A DNA stretch of 64,000 nucleotides, taken from Tenebrio molitor. Its lineage: Eukaryota > Arthropoda > Insecta > Coleoptera > Tenebrionidae. Numbering within the stretch: position 1 is the first letter of the stretch; every line of letters begins with the position of its first letter. Shown one piece after another: positions 12,290 to 25,000 of the stretch. The translations under genes were made by a program, and so were the position numbers. The stretch spans positions 3,472,001-3,536,000 of the forward strand of contig NC_091054.1 of assembly GCF_963966145.1 (NCBI RefSeq), in the 5' to 3' direction. The notes below the pieces were generated by a model. That model did not search any database, had not been told where the DNA came from, and worked only from the letters and a program-made list of their open reading frames with translations.

Positions 12290-12760
12290 ATATGCGCCAG
12301 GCAGGTTCTTGTCCTGTTAGAACTATCCAAAGAGGATACTGACTGGCAGCATCTGCGACTTCTTGCTGACAAAATAAGCATGAAAACATTCGACAAATTC
12401 GTGATGCTTTCGTTATAGCTGCAGGACGTGTAATCTCCAGGATGATTGTAAATCGTAATTTGCTTGCAATTTGCTGCATCCTTATCGTCCCTCTTGAATA
12501 CTACCACTTACTGTACGTCACAAGGCTCGTCGGTTTAAATAGTGTCAAGCTAGACTCGAACCGGAATTCTACTTATTTTAGTGATAAGATTTAAATGTCA
12601 GACTTTTCTTGAGAGGTTATGTTCGCTGTAGAAGAGTCAAGCGTTCAAGTTTCCGGAATGAAAGACGAATTAGAAAGAGCCTAGAACGACATACAACAAT
12701 TACTGGAGGAATTGTGATGTGGGAGACTGCACAAGTGATCTCTAAAATTCGTCAGGGGCA
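12290..12760 (+). pseudogene. Tc1-like transposase remnant
   Basis: Plus-strand frames give GRVISRMIVNRNL, then LLHPYRPS, a stop, LPLTVRHKARRFK, later VMFAVEESSVQVSG, RRIRKSLERHTT and TITGGIVMWETA. These are, in order, the GRxISRxTVxxRL helix-turn-helix, the YRPxxxLPLTxRHRxARLxW linker, the VLFSDESRFxVSGxDGR catalytic block and the GGSVMVWG motif of Tc1 transposases. The first catalytic Asp appears lost or shifted, and there are several frameshifts. The two 12.2-12.5 kb minus-strand ORFs are shadows. Confidence 0.7.
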
Positions 12761-12799
12761 GTGTAATGCAACCGGTTGTTAAATCGTACTTCTGTCATC

Positions 12800-13005
12800 T
12801 GTCTCAAAGTTGGGAAGTTGGCGATTGGCGTTGAAATGTCGATTATGACGCCCCACTCGTCAGTCTGCAGAGTAAAAACACAAATAACGCGAAAAGTGAG
12901 GTTAGATTTAAACAGCTGACCCGTGATCTGCAATCCGTAGTGCGTTCACAATCGACTTTTCAACGCCTACTTTGAGGATAAGTTTAGATGAATACCTACC
13001 CAATA
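12800..13005. mobile_element. MITE family I, diverged copy 4
   Basis: Contains the family's internal phrases CTCGTCAGTCTGCAGAGTAA, GTGAGGTTAG, AACAGCTGA, and GTGCGTTCACAATCGACTTT then TCAACGCC. Its left arm is degenerate. See copies at 26,987, 31,134 and 32,178. Confidence 0.7.
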
Positions 13006-13500
13006 TATTTTATTCCTTGTATAATTGTTGTATAACAATTAAAATCGCAGAAATTGTTTAATTATATTTGAACGCAGCCAACGAGCCAACTACATACATA
13101 GGTACACTACGTCAACAACATTCGTTCGTCATCTAGCCGCTGGCGCTACATGACTCCATTCTGTCATCTTTTGTTTAGATGAAAGTAGACCCAAATCTTC
13201 ATGGCGTTATTGTTTTTTAACATGTAAATATAAACAAGGTTGTTTTGGTGCTTGTAATTTTCCTGAATAAATTAATTTCAACTCAACAGAGTTAATTCAG
13301 TCTTAATGGAACACAATTCGTTTGTAATAAGGTAAATTTAGTAACAGATCCGAAACATTCTCTCCTCGAAATGAATTTTTTTCTTTTTGTTAATACGTTT
13401 TATTAATTTTGACCGATTTCACTGAGAAGTGTTTAATTTTCTCACAGAAAATATAAAATTAATTGAATGGATCGAGTGCCTTTTGTCCTCGCCTGTTTTC
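13006..13500. other. No gene recognised
   Basis: AT-rich sequence with a short plus-strand ORF at 13,429-13,626 that runs into family O repeat DNA. No feature seen. Confidence 0.35.
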
Positions 13501-13590
13501 AAGCCTCGGCTGCGCCTCGGCCAGAAAACTCAGACCCAGACGAAAAAGATGCACTTTTTGGCCTTGATACACAAATACTTGACTATTAAA
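13501..13590. repeat. Repeat family O, copy 2
   Basis: CCTCGGCTGCGCCTCGG at 13,504-13,520, then CCAGAAAACTCAGACCCAGA and GCACTTTTTGGCCTTGATAC, as at 8,669-8,755. Confidence 0.75.
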
Positions 13591-14224
13591 GTATATTTAA
13601 GAAACTGTTTCCTTCATATTTTGTAATGTAAGATACCTTCTTGATAACATCTAAGAAATAAAAACATTTAAAAATGTTGATGGATGTTTTGTGTCAATAC
13701 AATTCCGAAATTTATCATTTACCTTTTTCATCCCAAGCTTCCACATCTTTTATCACTTTAACATTTATTAAATTGACGTTTCGTACCTCATTTGCTTATT
13801 TTAGCGCCTTCTGTGTGTACACGTCGAAGTTAATATCACTTCACAAACTCGTGAAATTGTGAAGTGCTTCTTAATCATTCAGGAATTGTGTACATTGACA
13901 AGTTGAGCTTAAAGTAAAGACTGCGTTTGTCACCGAGGACAAAGCTTTTCCTCTCTTGATGATATTCCCTTCTTTACTACTCGGTCCGAAATTTATCATT
14001 CCTCATTAAACTTTCTTTATGTTAAATTTAAATAAAACCCGACTCCCACAAAATATAAATAATGAGTATTCTGCAACCTGTACATTGTAGTCAGGTCGGA
14101 AGGCGTATTTTTTTATTGAAAACGAATTTTTAAGACAAGAAAAGCATATTCCGGCAAAAAATGTTTGTGATGTACAGCTTCGCGTGTGTTAAAATATGAT
14201 TTCCGTACTGAGCAAATTTCATTA

Positions 14225-14385
14225 AATTTCAGTGGTCTTTGCTCACTGAAAATAGTGAGCAAAAATTGTAATTGAATCACTAGTGAGGAAAAAATATTTT
14301 CTCACTCGTACGGTTGGGGCCCTCGCCTTCGGCTCAGACGCCCAACTTCCCTACTCGTCATTAAATGCACTAGTTTGCTCAGTTA
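14225..14385. mobile_element. Hairpin MITE-like remnant
   Basis: The outer CTCACTGAAAATAGTGAGC pairs loosely with GCTCAGTTATATTG. The inner centre CCTCGCCTTCGGCTCAG is flanked by TCACTAGTGAGG and GCACTAGT runs. Confidence 0.5.
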
Positions 14386-14789
14386 TATTGAAAATAGCTA
14401 TTTTTCATGGCAAATGAAACTCTTGGAGTACTTCATGAAAGAATTTCATTTTGAATTTGATGAAAATGATAAAACCGTCATAGAACCGGAGCAGTTATCG
14501 AGAAGGCTCTTACTGGAAACCGTCTGCGGCTATAGTGCCCTTCACCAGCCCTTTGTCAAAAAACCCAATCCTGCGATTTTCATTTGATTCGTTCCGGAAT
14601 CCTTTCTCGCCCAAATCAAACAAATTCCCATCCACATTACTCAACACATCTGATCAACACAAACGTATTTCTCCCGAGTCCATTTATCTTTTCATCCGGC
14701 ACCCTTAAGTACCCTTCAGCGCAGATAATTCCGTTCGAATTCCAGCCGTCGTCCTTAAAGAAAAGATACTTCCAGTCGCGTCCGTGAAA

Positions 14790-15080
14790 AACGGAAGGAA
14801 TCGGCATACCTTAAGCCTCTAAATCGCGCATAGTGTCGAGACGTCAGTGGGAAAACAGTGAGTAAGGCGCTCTCCGGGCAGATGATATTCCAGGCACCCT
14901 CCGGGCCAGCAGTCCCGGAGTTCAATGTTTCTGCCACCCCTCCACCTAGCTACCCTTGTCGCCGCGGCGTGGGAGGAGACATCGATTCCACGTTGTGTAC
15001 ATACAGCGGCACTCAACAAGTGGTGTCGACGTTGTTGCGCCGCCACCAATTAAGGGATGATTATAGACGCGAAATTTAAT
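14790..15080. other. GC-rich island upstream of the receptor gene
   Basis: Much more GC than its surroundings, with overlapping ORFs on both strands. The plus frame reads MIFQAPSGPAVPEFNV from 14,882 and is open to 15,079. No family is recognised. It could be a distant promoter, a first non-coding exon, or a conserved regulatory block for the gene starting at 21,085. Confidence 0.3.
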
Positions 15081-17479
15081 ATTAGACCGGCGGAAGGTTG
15101 AACTGTCAAAGCGAAATGCGCTTGATTTAAATAAGCAAATAATATTTACGAAATGAGTAGCTGAAATCTAATCAAACGAGGCTCCGGTTTCAGAAAACAT
15201 TTTTTATTTTTCTGGCGTTTTGATCGGGACTTAGAAATTTTTGTAATGCGCAAATTTTCGGGGAATTATAAAAGCAGGAGCTTTGTGAAAGCGGTTCAAG
15301 TGTATTTAGAGAAAACGATGCAGATGTGCTTTAAAATAACATAAGAGATGCGACAAAAAATGGATGGATAAAACGGAGAAGGGCAAAAGTTAATGCAATA
15401 AAAGTGTAATTTAACGAGATGAAAGTAATTAAGGAGTGCAATAAAGAGGACGAAATTAGAGGGAATGGTAATAAATAATGAAATACGATTGTGAGAAAAC
15501 AAAGAATACAATGGAAATTAGAGAAAAAGGGTGAAATGAAGGGATAAGGCATTTCACGAAATTCGGACGGGAGAAAGGGTTGAAAAGAAAAATCCCAATC
15601 ATAAATTATCTTGGAAAATTATATAAACTAAATAGGCGGAAGAAAATATTTAAAAAAACATAAATTAGGGGGATGTGTGAAAGAAGTGAAAGGAAAAATG
15701 TATCTGTAAATTTTCTGAAAGGTAGATCTTATTTTGAAATAATTTCCAAACTTCTAAATAAATTTCTAACTCAACATAGATTGATAAATAAAATTTTTAA
15801 AAACAGAAAATTGAAAAAAAAAATTAGGCAAACAAAGGGATTTCAAGAGGAACCAAATCAGGTGATCGGCTTGGCCCGAATCTTATGAGTCGATTTGGAA
15901 TAATTAATTCTTGTTCCTGCCGTGCGAGCAATAGCCAAATCTTGTTGTAAATAGCCGTTTATTATTTCTACATGATCTAGTTGATTTATAAATGATTCAA
16001 GAAGGATTGGTATCTTTAATCGTTTTATCAAAAAATATTGAGCCAATAATTTGCTTTCAGGACATTACAACCTAAAGACCAATTTTAAATTATGCAATAG
16101 CAATTCCATAATAGGTTACAAAAATTTTATTGAATTGGTTCACCAGTTTTAAGAATAAGAACAAATAGATATAGTGGGGACGTTATAGATGTGGATTGGG
16201 GACTTGTCGTTATGTTGGCACTACCGGGAAAAGTAACTAGGCGCGCTTCTAAGGTATTTGGAATTTATGACAAAGAAATCACTAAAGTACAGTTCAATCA
16301 TAAGTTTTAAGCGGCCTTGAGTTTGACAATCCACCTCTAGAACGTTTTTACTGTAGATTAAAATATACATAAATGACAAGAAGCAAGGTTTACCTTCCAT
16401 CAATAATTATAACTGATAACACACCTAAAATGTAATTACGAAGACTGCCGTTTCATTACTCTCACCTCCTTATTGTTTCTTGTTTGATCAATTGATCCAG
16501 TCAACAGAGTTCAGATTGTCTTATTGAAACATCTATGTGGTTTAATTTAGGATCAAGTCGATCCCTAAGTCTACATTAATAATAATTTACTGCATTTCAC
16601 AGTGAAGTAGTACTTTACGCAGACAATACTGGGATTAGTTGAGAGGATCATCTGTTACAAGTCTTATTAAAATACAAGCTAATTAAGATGTTTAGAACAT
16701 GTTCCAAGTAATATGAACAATTATGTCCTACTTGGTTACGATACAAGAGGGAAATCATTTCAATTAGTTGTTGGGTTGTCAACATCATAAGGTACCGTTA
16801 ATGATTATTATGTTAATGTTTTTAGGGCTTCATGTGTGGAGCTTCGAACGTAAGAAACCGCTTTCAAAATGTTTCTTTTTATTGACATCTAGCTAATGCT
16901 AATACTGTTGTTCTTCTTGGGTATTTCTTACTGTTAAATTCTTCTAGATCTGAGTAAAAACAGTATTTTACTACCCATAAAAGGACAGAAGGAAAAAATT
17001 AACTATTAGCTACTTCCCTTTATGATCCCTCAGTAATTAGATCTTGCTTAAACAACTTTCCACCCAAATGTTATGTCAAGACAAAATAAATGAAATAATT
17101 TTGTGTGACAAAACAATTATTTATTTATAGATGTCGTCATAAATGTGGACAGATGGTGTTTGTTCTGAAAGTTTTTTACACTACTCATATGACACCCGCA
17201 AACTACGTGATATGAATATACGATTAGAAATTTCTGAAACCCTTTTATTAATACCCTCATGATTTAATTTTCCCCCCAATTTTCTTAATACATTTATCCA
17301 ACACCTGTTTATTATGAAGTCATAATGATGCCGATTTTGAATATATTATGAGGTCTGTAAAACACTAGTAGACTTATGAAGCCATAATAAAACTGTTTTT
17401 ATAATTAATGAGTTTAGAGAGAATTGAACAGTTTATTGAAAACAATAAGAACTGTTACAGACGGAGTTGTTGATAAAAC
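15081..17479. other. No gene recognised
   Basis: AT-rich. Purine-rich plus strand at 15,290-15,860. No paired repeats or protein similarity seen. Confidence 0.4.
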
Positions 17480-17604
17480 TATGTATTACACTCGTGCCTT
17501 AACAGCAAATAAGTCACTCAAGAAACATTAGCCCACTCGAGCAAGCTCTTGTGGCTAAACATTTCTTTCGTGAGTTATTTGCTTTATAACACACTTGTAT
17601 AATA
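17480..17604. mobile_element. Small hairpin MITE
   Basis: The left arm TTAACAGCAAATAAGTCACT then CAAGAAACATTAGCC is mirrored by GGCTAAACATTTCTTTCGTG then AGTTATTTGCTTTA. About 125 bp, able to fold on itself. Confidence 0.75.
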
Positions 17605-20196
17605 AATAGCTATTCTCTTGCATAGAGTCAAGCAGTAGATGATATTTCTGAACGAAAACTTATAAAATCTTAACAGAAAACACATCTTCTTAACTTATTC
17701 TAAATTTCTGGATTTGTGCCCTCCCTACAATTTATTCACATTTGAGTCACATCTCATTGGAAGATTTTTCAAAACAAGAGAAATTCAGATTGATACATCT
17801 ACAAGTGGGTACACGATTGTAGAGATTGCTCCTCTGTATTAAAGTAACAGCGAGAGAAAAAATAGGAATTTGAAATATAAAACAGATAACCCTGTGGGAC
17901 ATTGCTAAAAATTGGATCGCTGGGGAGCGTCGCATAGGAGGAAAACAATTGATCTGACAAGCAATTTTTTATTCAACACTGCCGTCTTCCTGTTTTAACG
18001 TTTTCCATTTTCTGACTTACCTTCAGCTTTCATTTTTGTTCACGCAAATAAGCATTTGACTTTCATATGAATAAATAATTCATCATTTGCAAATATTTAC
18101 AATAATGTATATTTGCAATATTATGTAGGTACTGTTTTCGTTAGGCTGTTTATGTCATTTTGAGAGAAATACATTGAACGATGTTATATGAAAGATGTGA
18201 TAAATCTAAAAAGTTAAACGTGTGCTGCAGTTTTATATTATTACACATAACCTAACTTTGATCACAGAACACAAACCTTTGATCGCGTTCCGAATTGGCA
18301 TTCCATAGATAAAGAGAAACAGGAGATTATATTCTACACCGTCAGATGTCGAAACACGTGTCCAACTTTATTCGTTACTTTACGACAACTGTCATAATAA
18401 TAATTAGGTACTTCACTATTGGATAATCCAAATGATGCCATAAGTTTTCAAATATTATGTTATTGCTGAAACACGATATAATTCTAAAAGGTCTTCTAAA
18501 ATATTTGTATTTTATCAAGTCGTGTTTTTCTCTTTGTAAATATGATATGCTGTGATATATCCTTCAGATACATAACCTCATTTTAAAGTAGAAACTATCA
18601 TGTAACAACTGGAAATCTCTCTTTTTTGCAAAATAATTTGCACCAGTGCTTGTTCCCTAAATAAATAACGTTTAACATCTATGGTTTGACAGCTGATGAA
18701 GCTACGACATACGTTTATAGAAACAGGAGCTAATCCCAGGCCACTTGACCCCATTTTTTTGAATACTATAATGATTTACATCATCATTCATTTACATTTA
18801 CCCCTGGGGGAAAATTTCGGCGGAAATTACCATCTAAGTCTCTGCAGAGCACAAAGAACTTTTTATGTCAACTGAATATAACAGCCCATTTCCTTCTACC
18901 TAATTATCCTGTACCCTCGGTCGCACAATGAATTAAATAACACAATGGATACGAGACAGTCAAATGGAAAGGAATTAAAGAAGGAAAAAATATGTAAATA
19001 ATCTTTAAAGAAACAAAAATTTCACGTCTATGAGATGAGTGGTTCTCATTTAAATTTTTGTCCAGTTAATTTAGTATTTTTTATAAGACAAATTTTACAT
19101 TAATTTATCAGTCTAGCCGACCTTTTTGCCCTTAAAACCCTTCTAAAGTAAATTAAAATTGGTAACTGCTATGTTAGTTTTGTTTGCCTAAAATGGTAGA
19201 TATTCCGCGCAAAGTGAATAAAAATTTAAAAACCTCTCTAAATGACTACACGCATTTAAAATTCATTGAAAGCTGTGTCAGTGGACCATTTCGCAGCTTC
19301 TGCAAGTACATTTCCCGGTCACTCCCTTCACCTTCTCCATCTATGTTGATTTAAAATTAGAATTTTTACCCTCAGGGGTTGTTTTTATATGTGGCTGAGC
19401 CCTTTGATGTTTTTCCTTCTGGCCGACGACGGCAATTTTATTAAATTATTTTCTCTTCGACCTCCTACCCAAAGAAGATTAATTGGAATTACAATTTTGC
19501 CGTATGTGTATTTGACAAACAAGAACGAATGTCGAGTTGCAACTTTTTTATGGACGCCATTAAAATTCAGGACACGTTTATGATGAATTTTAGGTAAGCC
19601 CGTGTAAGAAGAATATATGATATAGGGCACCGCCCTGAGAGGGCAAATTTTCTTTTTTTGACATTTAATTTGAATAATATCGATCCAGGGGTGTCAAGAC
19701 CCTATGCAAAAGCTACAGGAAGGGAAGATGAGCAAACTTTCACTCCAACTGTTATTTTTAATTTAAAGCCAATTCACTTTTTCCTTTGAAAAAATACTGT
19801 CGAAAGAATTAATAGCACAATAATTACGGTTTTCGGTTTAGCAGAAATCTACTAAGTGATCGTTCGATAAATTTGATTGTTATCTGAGCAACAAACCACT
19901 TCGCAGCCTGGTATTTCAAGATAATTGACTGCAATACCCAAGTGGATTTCTCGGTATAGATTTTCCGTGGGAATTAAATTCTCTAGATCAGTTCTGGGCG
20001 AAAAGTAAAATCCAAAACTTATAACTTGGCTAAGTTGGAGCTTGAATCTTTTACGACCCTGGGCGAGAAATTGGCAAGTTAAGAATTACTGCAACAATGA
20101 GACAACGCGAAGAAATTATCGCAGATCTTCCTTTTTGCAATATTAAAAAATTAAAATTAGATATAATATTGATTAGTCTGTGATGCGAACTAACCT
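17605..20196. other. No gene recognised, apart from repeat family U copy 2
   Basis: 18,667-18,766 holds family U (TTTGACAGCTGATGAAGCTA, GACATACGTTTATAG, CAGGCCACTTGACCCCA). The ORFs at 19,385-19,630 lie on opposite strands of one another and have no recognisable motif. Confidence 0.4.
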
Positions 20197-20446
20197 CTAG
20201 GAAACCGCATTGGTGTACGTTTTATAAAATATGATATACAGGGTGTATTTTTAAAATGTGCCGAAATTTTACCTACGAGGTTGTGGGACAACGTAGAAGA
20301 CTAAAAGCGATTAAAAAAAAATGTATCTCAAAAATTAAATGTCATTTTATTTTTTGACAGAATTTTTTTAATATTTTTTCCGAGTTCTACATGAAGCCAG
20401 TAGCTCGTGGTTAAAATTTTTCCGCGCATTTCAATAACACCCTGTA
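20197..20446. mobile_element. MITE family A, copy 2
   Basis: The core 20,237-20,446 runs TACAGGGTGTATTTTTAAAA to AATAACACCCTGTA and is flanked by TA. The left flank AGGAAACCGCATTGG is shared with copy 1. Confidence 0.85.
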
Positions 20447-21084
20447 TATACGTTTCCATATTAAGTACATATTGTATTGTTTGTAACAATTGTTCTGGCG
20501 TCTAAACAGTTCTGGTGTTGTTCCCACGGTTCCCTGTCAGAAACTTGGTCCTCGCTCTTGTCGATCAATTAACGTCCTTATTCGTTTCCAGGATGGCAAG
20601 AATGAACCGGCCCCGTTTCCACACCGACTAAAGAATCATTAATGGTGTCGCCCGCAACACCCGGAACCACCCAGCAAGGCATCTGCCTTCATAAGTAAGC
20701 CACGATGATTGGCAGCTGTCATAACAGACGGCAGCCGCCATAAAGGAAGGCCGTGGCTTTGCCTGGCGGAGCGTGTGATCCTCTCGGGCAATTTCCCTGC
20801 GTGTGCCCTCCGAGCTTACCTACACAGACACACACATTCCCTGTTTCAGATAAACCGAGTGTGAAAGCGAGCGAGGAGAGAACATCCGACCGCACAACAC
20901 TGCTCCATCAATTCCCCACACCCTACCACCATCTATTTCAGGGCTGATGCGCGAATTGACCTTCGCACGGGCTCTCTCCTTCTTTTAAAAACACGAAAAT
21001 GCCAGGCTGGGTCACGGTCGCCGCGATCCGGCTCGAAGGACCAATCACGAGATCGATTTGTTTCAGTACCGATGAGGATGCGTA
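20447..21084 (+). promoter_or_regulatory. Likely promoter / 5' UTR zone of the receptor gene
   Basis: GC content rises from about 20,490 to the ATG at 21,085. The 20,753-20,947 plus ORF here has no signal or domain and ends before the start. No TATA box or initiator can be named with confidence; placement is inferred from position and composition. Confidence 0.35.
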
Positions 21085-22058
21085 ATGGAGGAAGGGTGTC
21101 TCTGGACGACTCTGACGTTGGTCATGGGAATTGCGATCGTTTTGGCACCTGTCGGAGGAAGCGAGCACGTGAGAAAAGTAAGTGGAAGTCACGGATTACT
21201 TAGCCCAGCAGAAAATCTAATCTTGATACAGGTTTTGAATCCTTCTGTTGGTTATAGTTTTGCTGCAAATCATCTCAAATCAAATTACAAAAAATGTTAT
21301 ATAGATTTTGGATTTTTGTAAAAAAAAATTTAATTGAAATCGAAAACACAAAGTAGTTCAAAAAAATATAAATTTCGAAAAATGGCGGAGGTGCCGGGAT
21401 ATAATTTTACTTAAAATTGCAATATTGCGAAATCGAGATTCGCACACTGGCGCCAATGCTTTTTGAAGCACTAGTGCGCGAACTTCGATTTCGCGCACTA
21501 CAGCCTTTTCGCCTTTTTGAGCATTCTGAAAATAATTTGACGTGATAATAATAAACTCTGGTTTACAGAACGTCATTTCTCCAATTTGGATAATGAAAAT
21601 TTCGAAAGAGTGAAAATAAATGGCTATTAATTCGAGCAAATGTTCAATGCTGTATTTCTCAAAAACAAAAAGACTTGTCTTAGAAAAATTTTGTATTTAA
21701 CTTCTACTCATCGTCACCAACTACCGTTTTTTTTTTGGACATGCTTTTCGAAAACACCCTGTATAAAAGTTAAAATTGGAGAAATTTGCTTTGTAATGTT
21801 TACGTTATTTCATTTGGATCGAGTAGAATTTCCTGGTGTTTCCTGTCTTGACCTAGCGGGTGTTTTTCCAGGAGGACTTGGAGGAAAGCCTGAAAGCCAT
21901 CGACGACGTAGCGACGAAAAGTCTGGGGTTGCTCTGTGTCACCGAGAAATTCCGATCGTTAAGCGTACCTTTAGCAACGGCGCGCTTCGAGTCGGCAAGA
22001 CAAAAAGCAGACCTCGCCGCCACCCTTCTGCAAGATCTGGGGGTCGCCCACCACAATG
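21085..22058 (+). CDS. GPR158-like receptor, coding exons 1 and 2 (signal peptide, start of ectodomain)
   Basis: Exon 1 (21085-21177) starts at the first ATG after an in-frame stop. It encodes MEEGCLWTTLTLVMGIAIVL and then a small-residue stretch, a classical signal peptide. It ends in phase 0 before GTAAGT; a weaker in-frame donor (GTGAGA) lies nine bases earlier and would remove three residues. Exon 2 (21872-22058) follows a TTTTTCCAG acceptor. It encodes a mostly helical, charged segment (EDLEESLKAIDDVATKSLGL, then SARQKADLAATLLQDLG) and ends in phase 1 at GTAAGT. The 694-bp intron between them carries an inverted-repeat remnant at 21,421-21,502 and a lone CACCCTGTA transposon end near 21,755. 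Confidence 0.88.
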
Positions 22059-25000
22059 GTAAGTGCCTCTAACCCACCACATCGAATTTTTAGTCCTAAC
22101 TTTAAAATGTTTCCCGGAAAAAAATAAAATTGCTTCTTCTGTCTTTTTGTGCACACGATTATTGTAACTAGCAATAAGTTACAAAAGCCAGGACCAGGTC
22201 TCTTGAAGACATTTTTTTAAATCTGGATAGAATTGTTTAAGAAAAATGAATCAACACGCTTAAAATGGGATAGCTTCGAGCAACACAGATGTAGCGAACC
22301 TGAAGCTCCCTGTTTCCCGTGAATAATTTAATCACTTTGCGAGAGTAAAGCAAATAAACTCTATGAATATGTAAAATTGTTAACGGGATTTTGTGATCAC
22401 AATAATAAGGATCCGAATAAATTCGAGGGCCCCAATGAATAATAATTGTGTGGAGAACACCTCGGCGATAGTGGGGATTAAAACGCATCCGTAAATAACG
22501 AATAAGAAAATTAATTACGTCAGAATACAATTACGCTCGATTTTGGGCAACTCGAAGCCCAATTATTTCACTTTTCTGGGCCTTAATTAATATCTCCACG
22601 GAAACGATTTCCTAATGGGAATAGTCAAAGTGGAGGAATGGGGGATAATTAATCAAAATTTATTTTTGCAATTATAACTTTAAGAGGGAACGAATTTAGA
22701 AATGAAGGGTCGGAATGCAGAAAATTTGCGGGGACGGTTAAGGGTCTCCGTGATTAGTGACAGCTTTGTAAGGGCTCTTAAAAGTTACTTCGCCGTGTAC
22801 TCGCTAAAGATTGCCCTTTAGTAGGGTTAGGATAAATCCGTATACAGACGATAATAGGGTTACTATTCGGGAACCCTTTCCCCCAGAAGCGAAATTAATG
22901 AATCTAATAAAAGTTGAGGAACAGGTCGGGATGAATTTTTCATGATTTGCAATTGAAATACTTTGATTAGCAGATTTATCAGTTTTTTATTCCGTCGGTT
23001 GGAGCTTTCGCGCGTTCAAATGAAATCCTGGGCTGGAAAATTAAACCGTTTAGAACAGTGTAAAGTTTGAATTTCCCGCCGTTTGACACGAATTACATTT
23101 GTTTGTGTTTAATCGGGACATAATTGCACATGTTTGTTTTGAGCAAAGGGTGCCCTTAGATATTTGCTTCGAGAATAGGAATCGTTACGTTATTCTATTT
23201 TTGATGTAAAACATTGCAAAGAAAGAAAAAAAGAAAGATTTTTTGGCTCTAAATTTTAGGTTAGCTGTCAACATGCTCCAATTAATCTACGCTTTAAAAA
23301 AGCACAACAATTGACGCTTTCCAACGCCTTCCCAGCCCAGTATTTCATTTGAACGCGTGAAATAATGCAAGCACAACTCACATTTCTATTTATACAAGGT
23401 GTCTCAGCTAAGATTTTCGAGCCTAATATCTCGGTTATTTGCCAACGGATTTTTATGAAATTTAAAATGCAGATATTTTAAACCGTGAAGGTTCAATTAG
23501 TAATAATAAAATTACCTCAAGTTAAAAAATGTAATTTTAACACATGTTTCCTTTATCGAAAATTATGCGCTATTATTATTAGATTGTTAAACATTAAAAA
23601 ATAGGGGTCTACACAAACAATTAAGTAAATCACTTGTCTGATTCAACGAAAAGATTAGATTTTGTCGTAAAAAATTTAATGTAAAATTTGAAGGTATTTG
23701 AGAAGTTACCTTTTGAAACAATTGATGATTAATTGCCAAGCAACATTTTGTACACCCTTTAAAGTCTGTCAAAATTGGGCGCGCTTTATTAGAAACGTCA
23801 AATTGTGAAAATTTATTGAAAATACTCTAAAAATAGACTACAGCGGCAGAAATTTCAATATTGTTGAAAAAGGAAAAAAATGTTGCCTATGGAGAGTGTC
23901 GTAAGAACTTCAATGACACAGTTCGTTTTCTCGTGGAACACTATCAAAATGTAGGCTTTATAAAATGTAAGGTTAAGAGAGTCGTCAATTTATTTGAAGA
24001 CACAGGAAGCGTACGTGAACTAAATTACCTTGCTAAAATATCCCGATCGTGTTTTAGTCCTTTATGGAAGAATTAAAGCATCCGGTATAGTAAATTACGT
24101 CCAAATGTTGTCTTTAACTTTGTAAGTGTTTGTAAGGTTAGCAAGATAAATGTCAAATATGTCACCTGTGCTTCTGCGAAAAGGGATGACCAAAATTCTG
24201 CAAAATTGCGCGTTTGTTTCATACGTTTAACACAGTTTTTTGCTTTTTTCTTGCAAACCAGACGTCTTTCAAGGACGAGTTTTTCCCTACAGCATTTTTT
24301 ATTGGCGATCAATTTTTTATGTAAATCTTAATTGATTCAACATTTTAAAAAGGCATGTAAAAATTACGTTTTTAAGACTTGGGTGATTGCATTAATGGGA
24401 TTTTATTCTTCACCGTCTAAAATATCTGCATTTTAAATTTCACAAAAATCCGCTGGAAAATAATGGAGTTTTAGGCTCGAAAGTCTTAGCTGAGACACCC
24501 TGTATTTAAATACGAAAAATCCGTCATCATCGAAAAATTGTTATCCATGAATTATTGCAAATTGAGTAATTTGACAGAAAATCCGGTCTGGAGCAGACAC
24601 TCATTATTTGCTTTTCAACAAAGAATCTAACCGGGAAATAAATTCAGGAAAAACTCCCCAGACAGATTAATTTTTCATTTTTTTGGTTTATAAATTAAGC
24701 TCATTTTTATGAGCCCACATTGCGTGACTTAGGTGTTTCAGATAACACCTCGCCCGAAAAGATTTCTATTTTCTTAGCCTTAGAACTTGAGTGGAAATCC
24801 TGGCCCATGACAAATAAAACACTAATTGTTGGCTGCAGTTCCATCTTGTTATCTTGATCGAATAAAAATAGAAATACAGTGGTATAAATGCTGCAAATCC
24901 TCAAACCTTTTAAATGACAGTTTTATATCTTCATTTATGTCTTCACATTACCGCCACAGTAGATACCAACACAACTCATGTCCCTATTTACATTTTGACG

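Noticed and set aside
12160..12507. 115-codon minus-strand ORF
   Set aside because: Shadow of the plus-strand Tc1-like transposase remnant, whose motifs read in order on the other strand.
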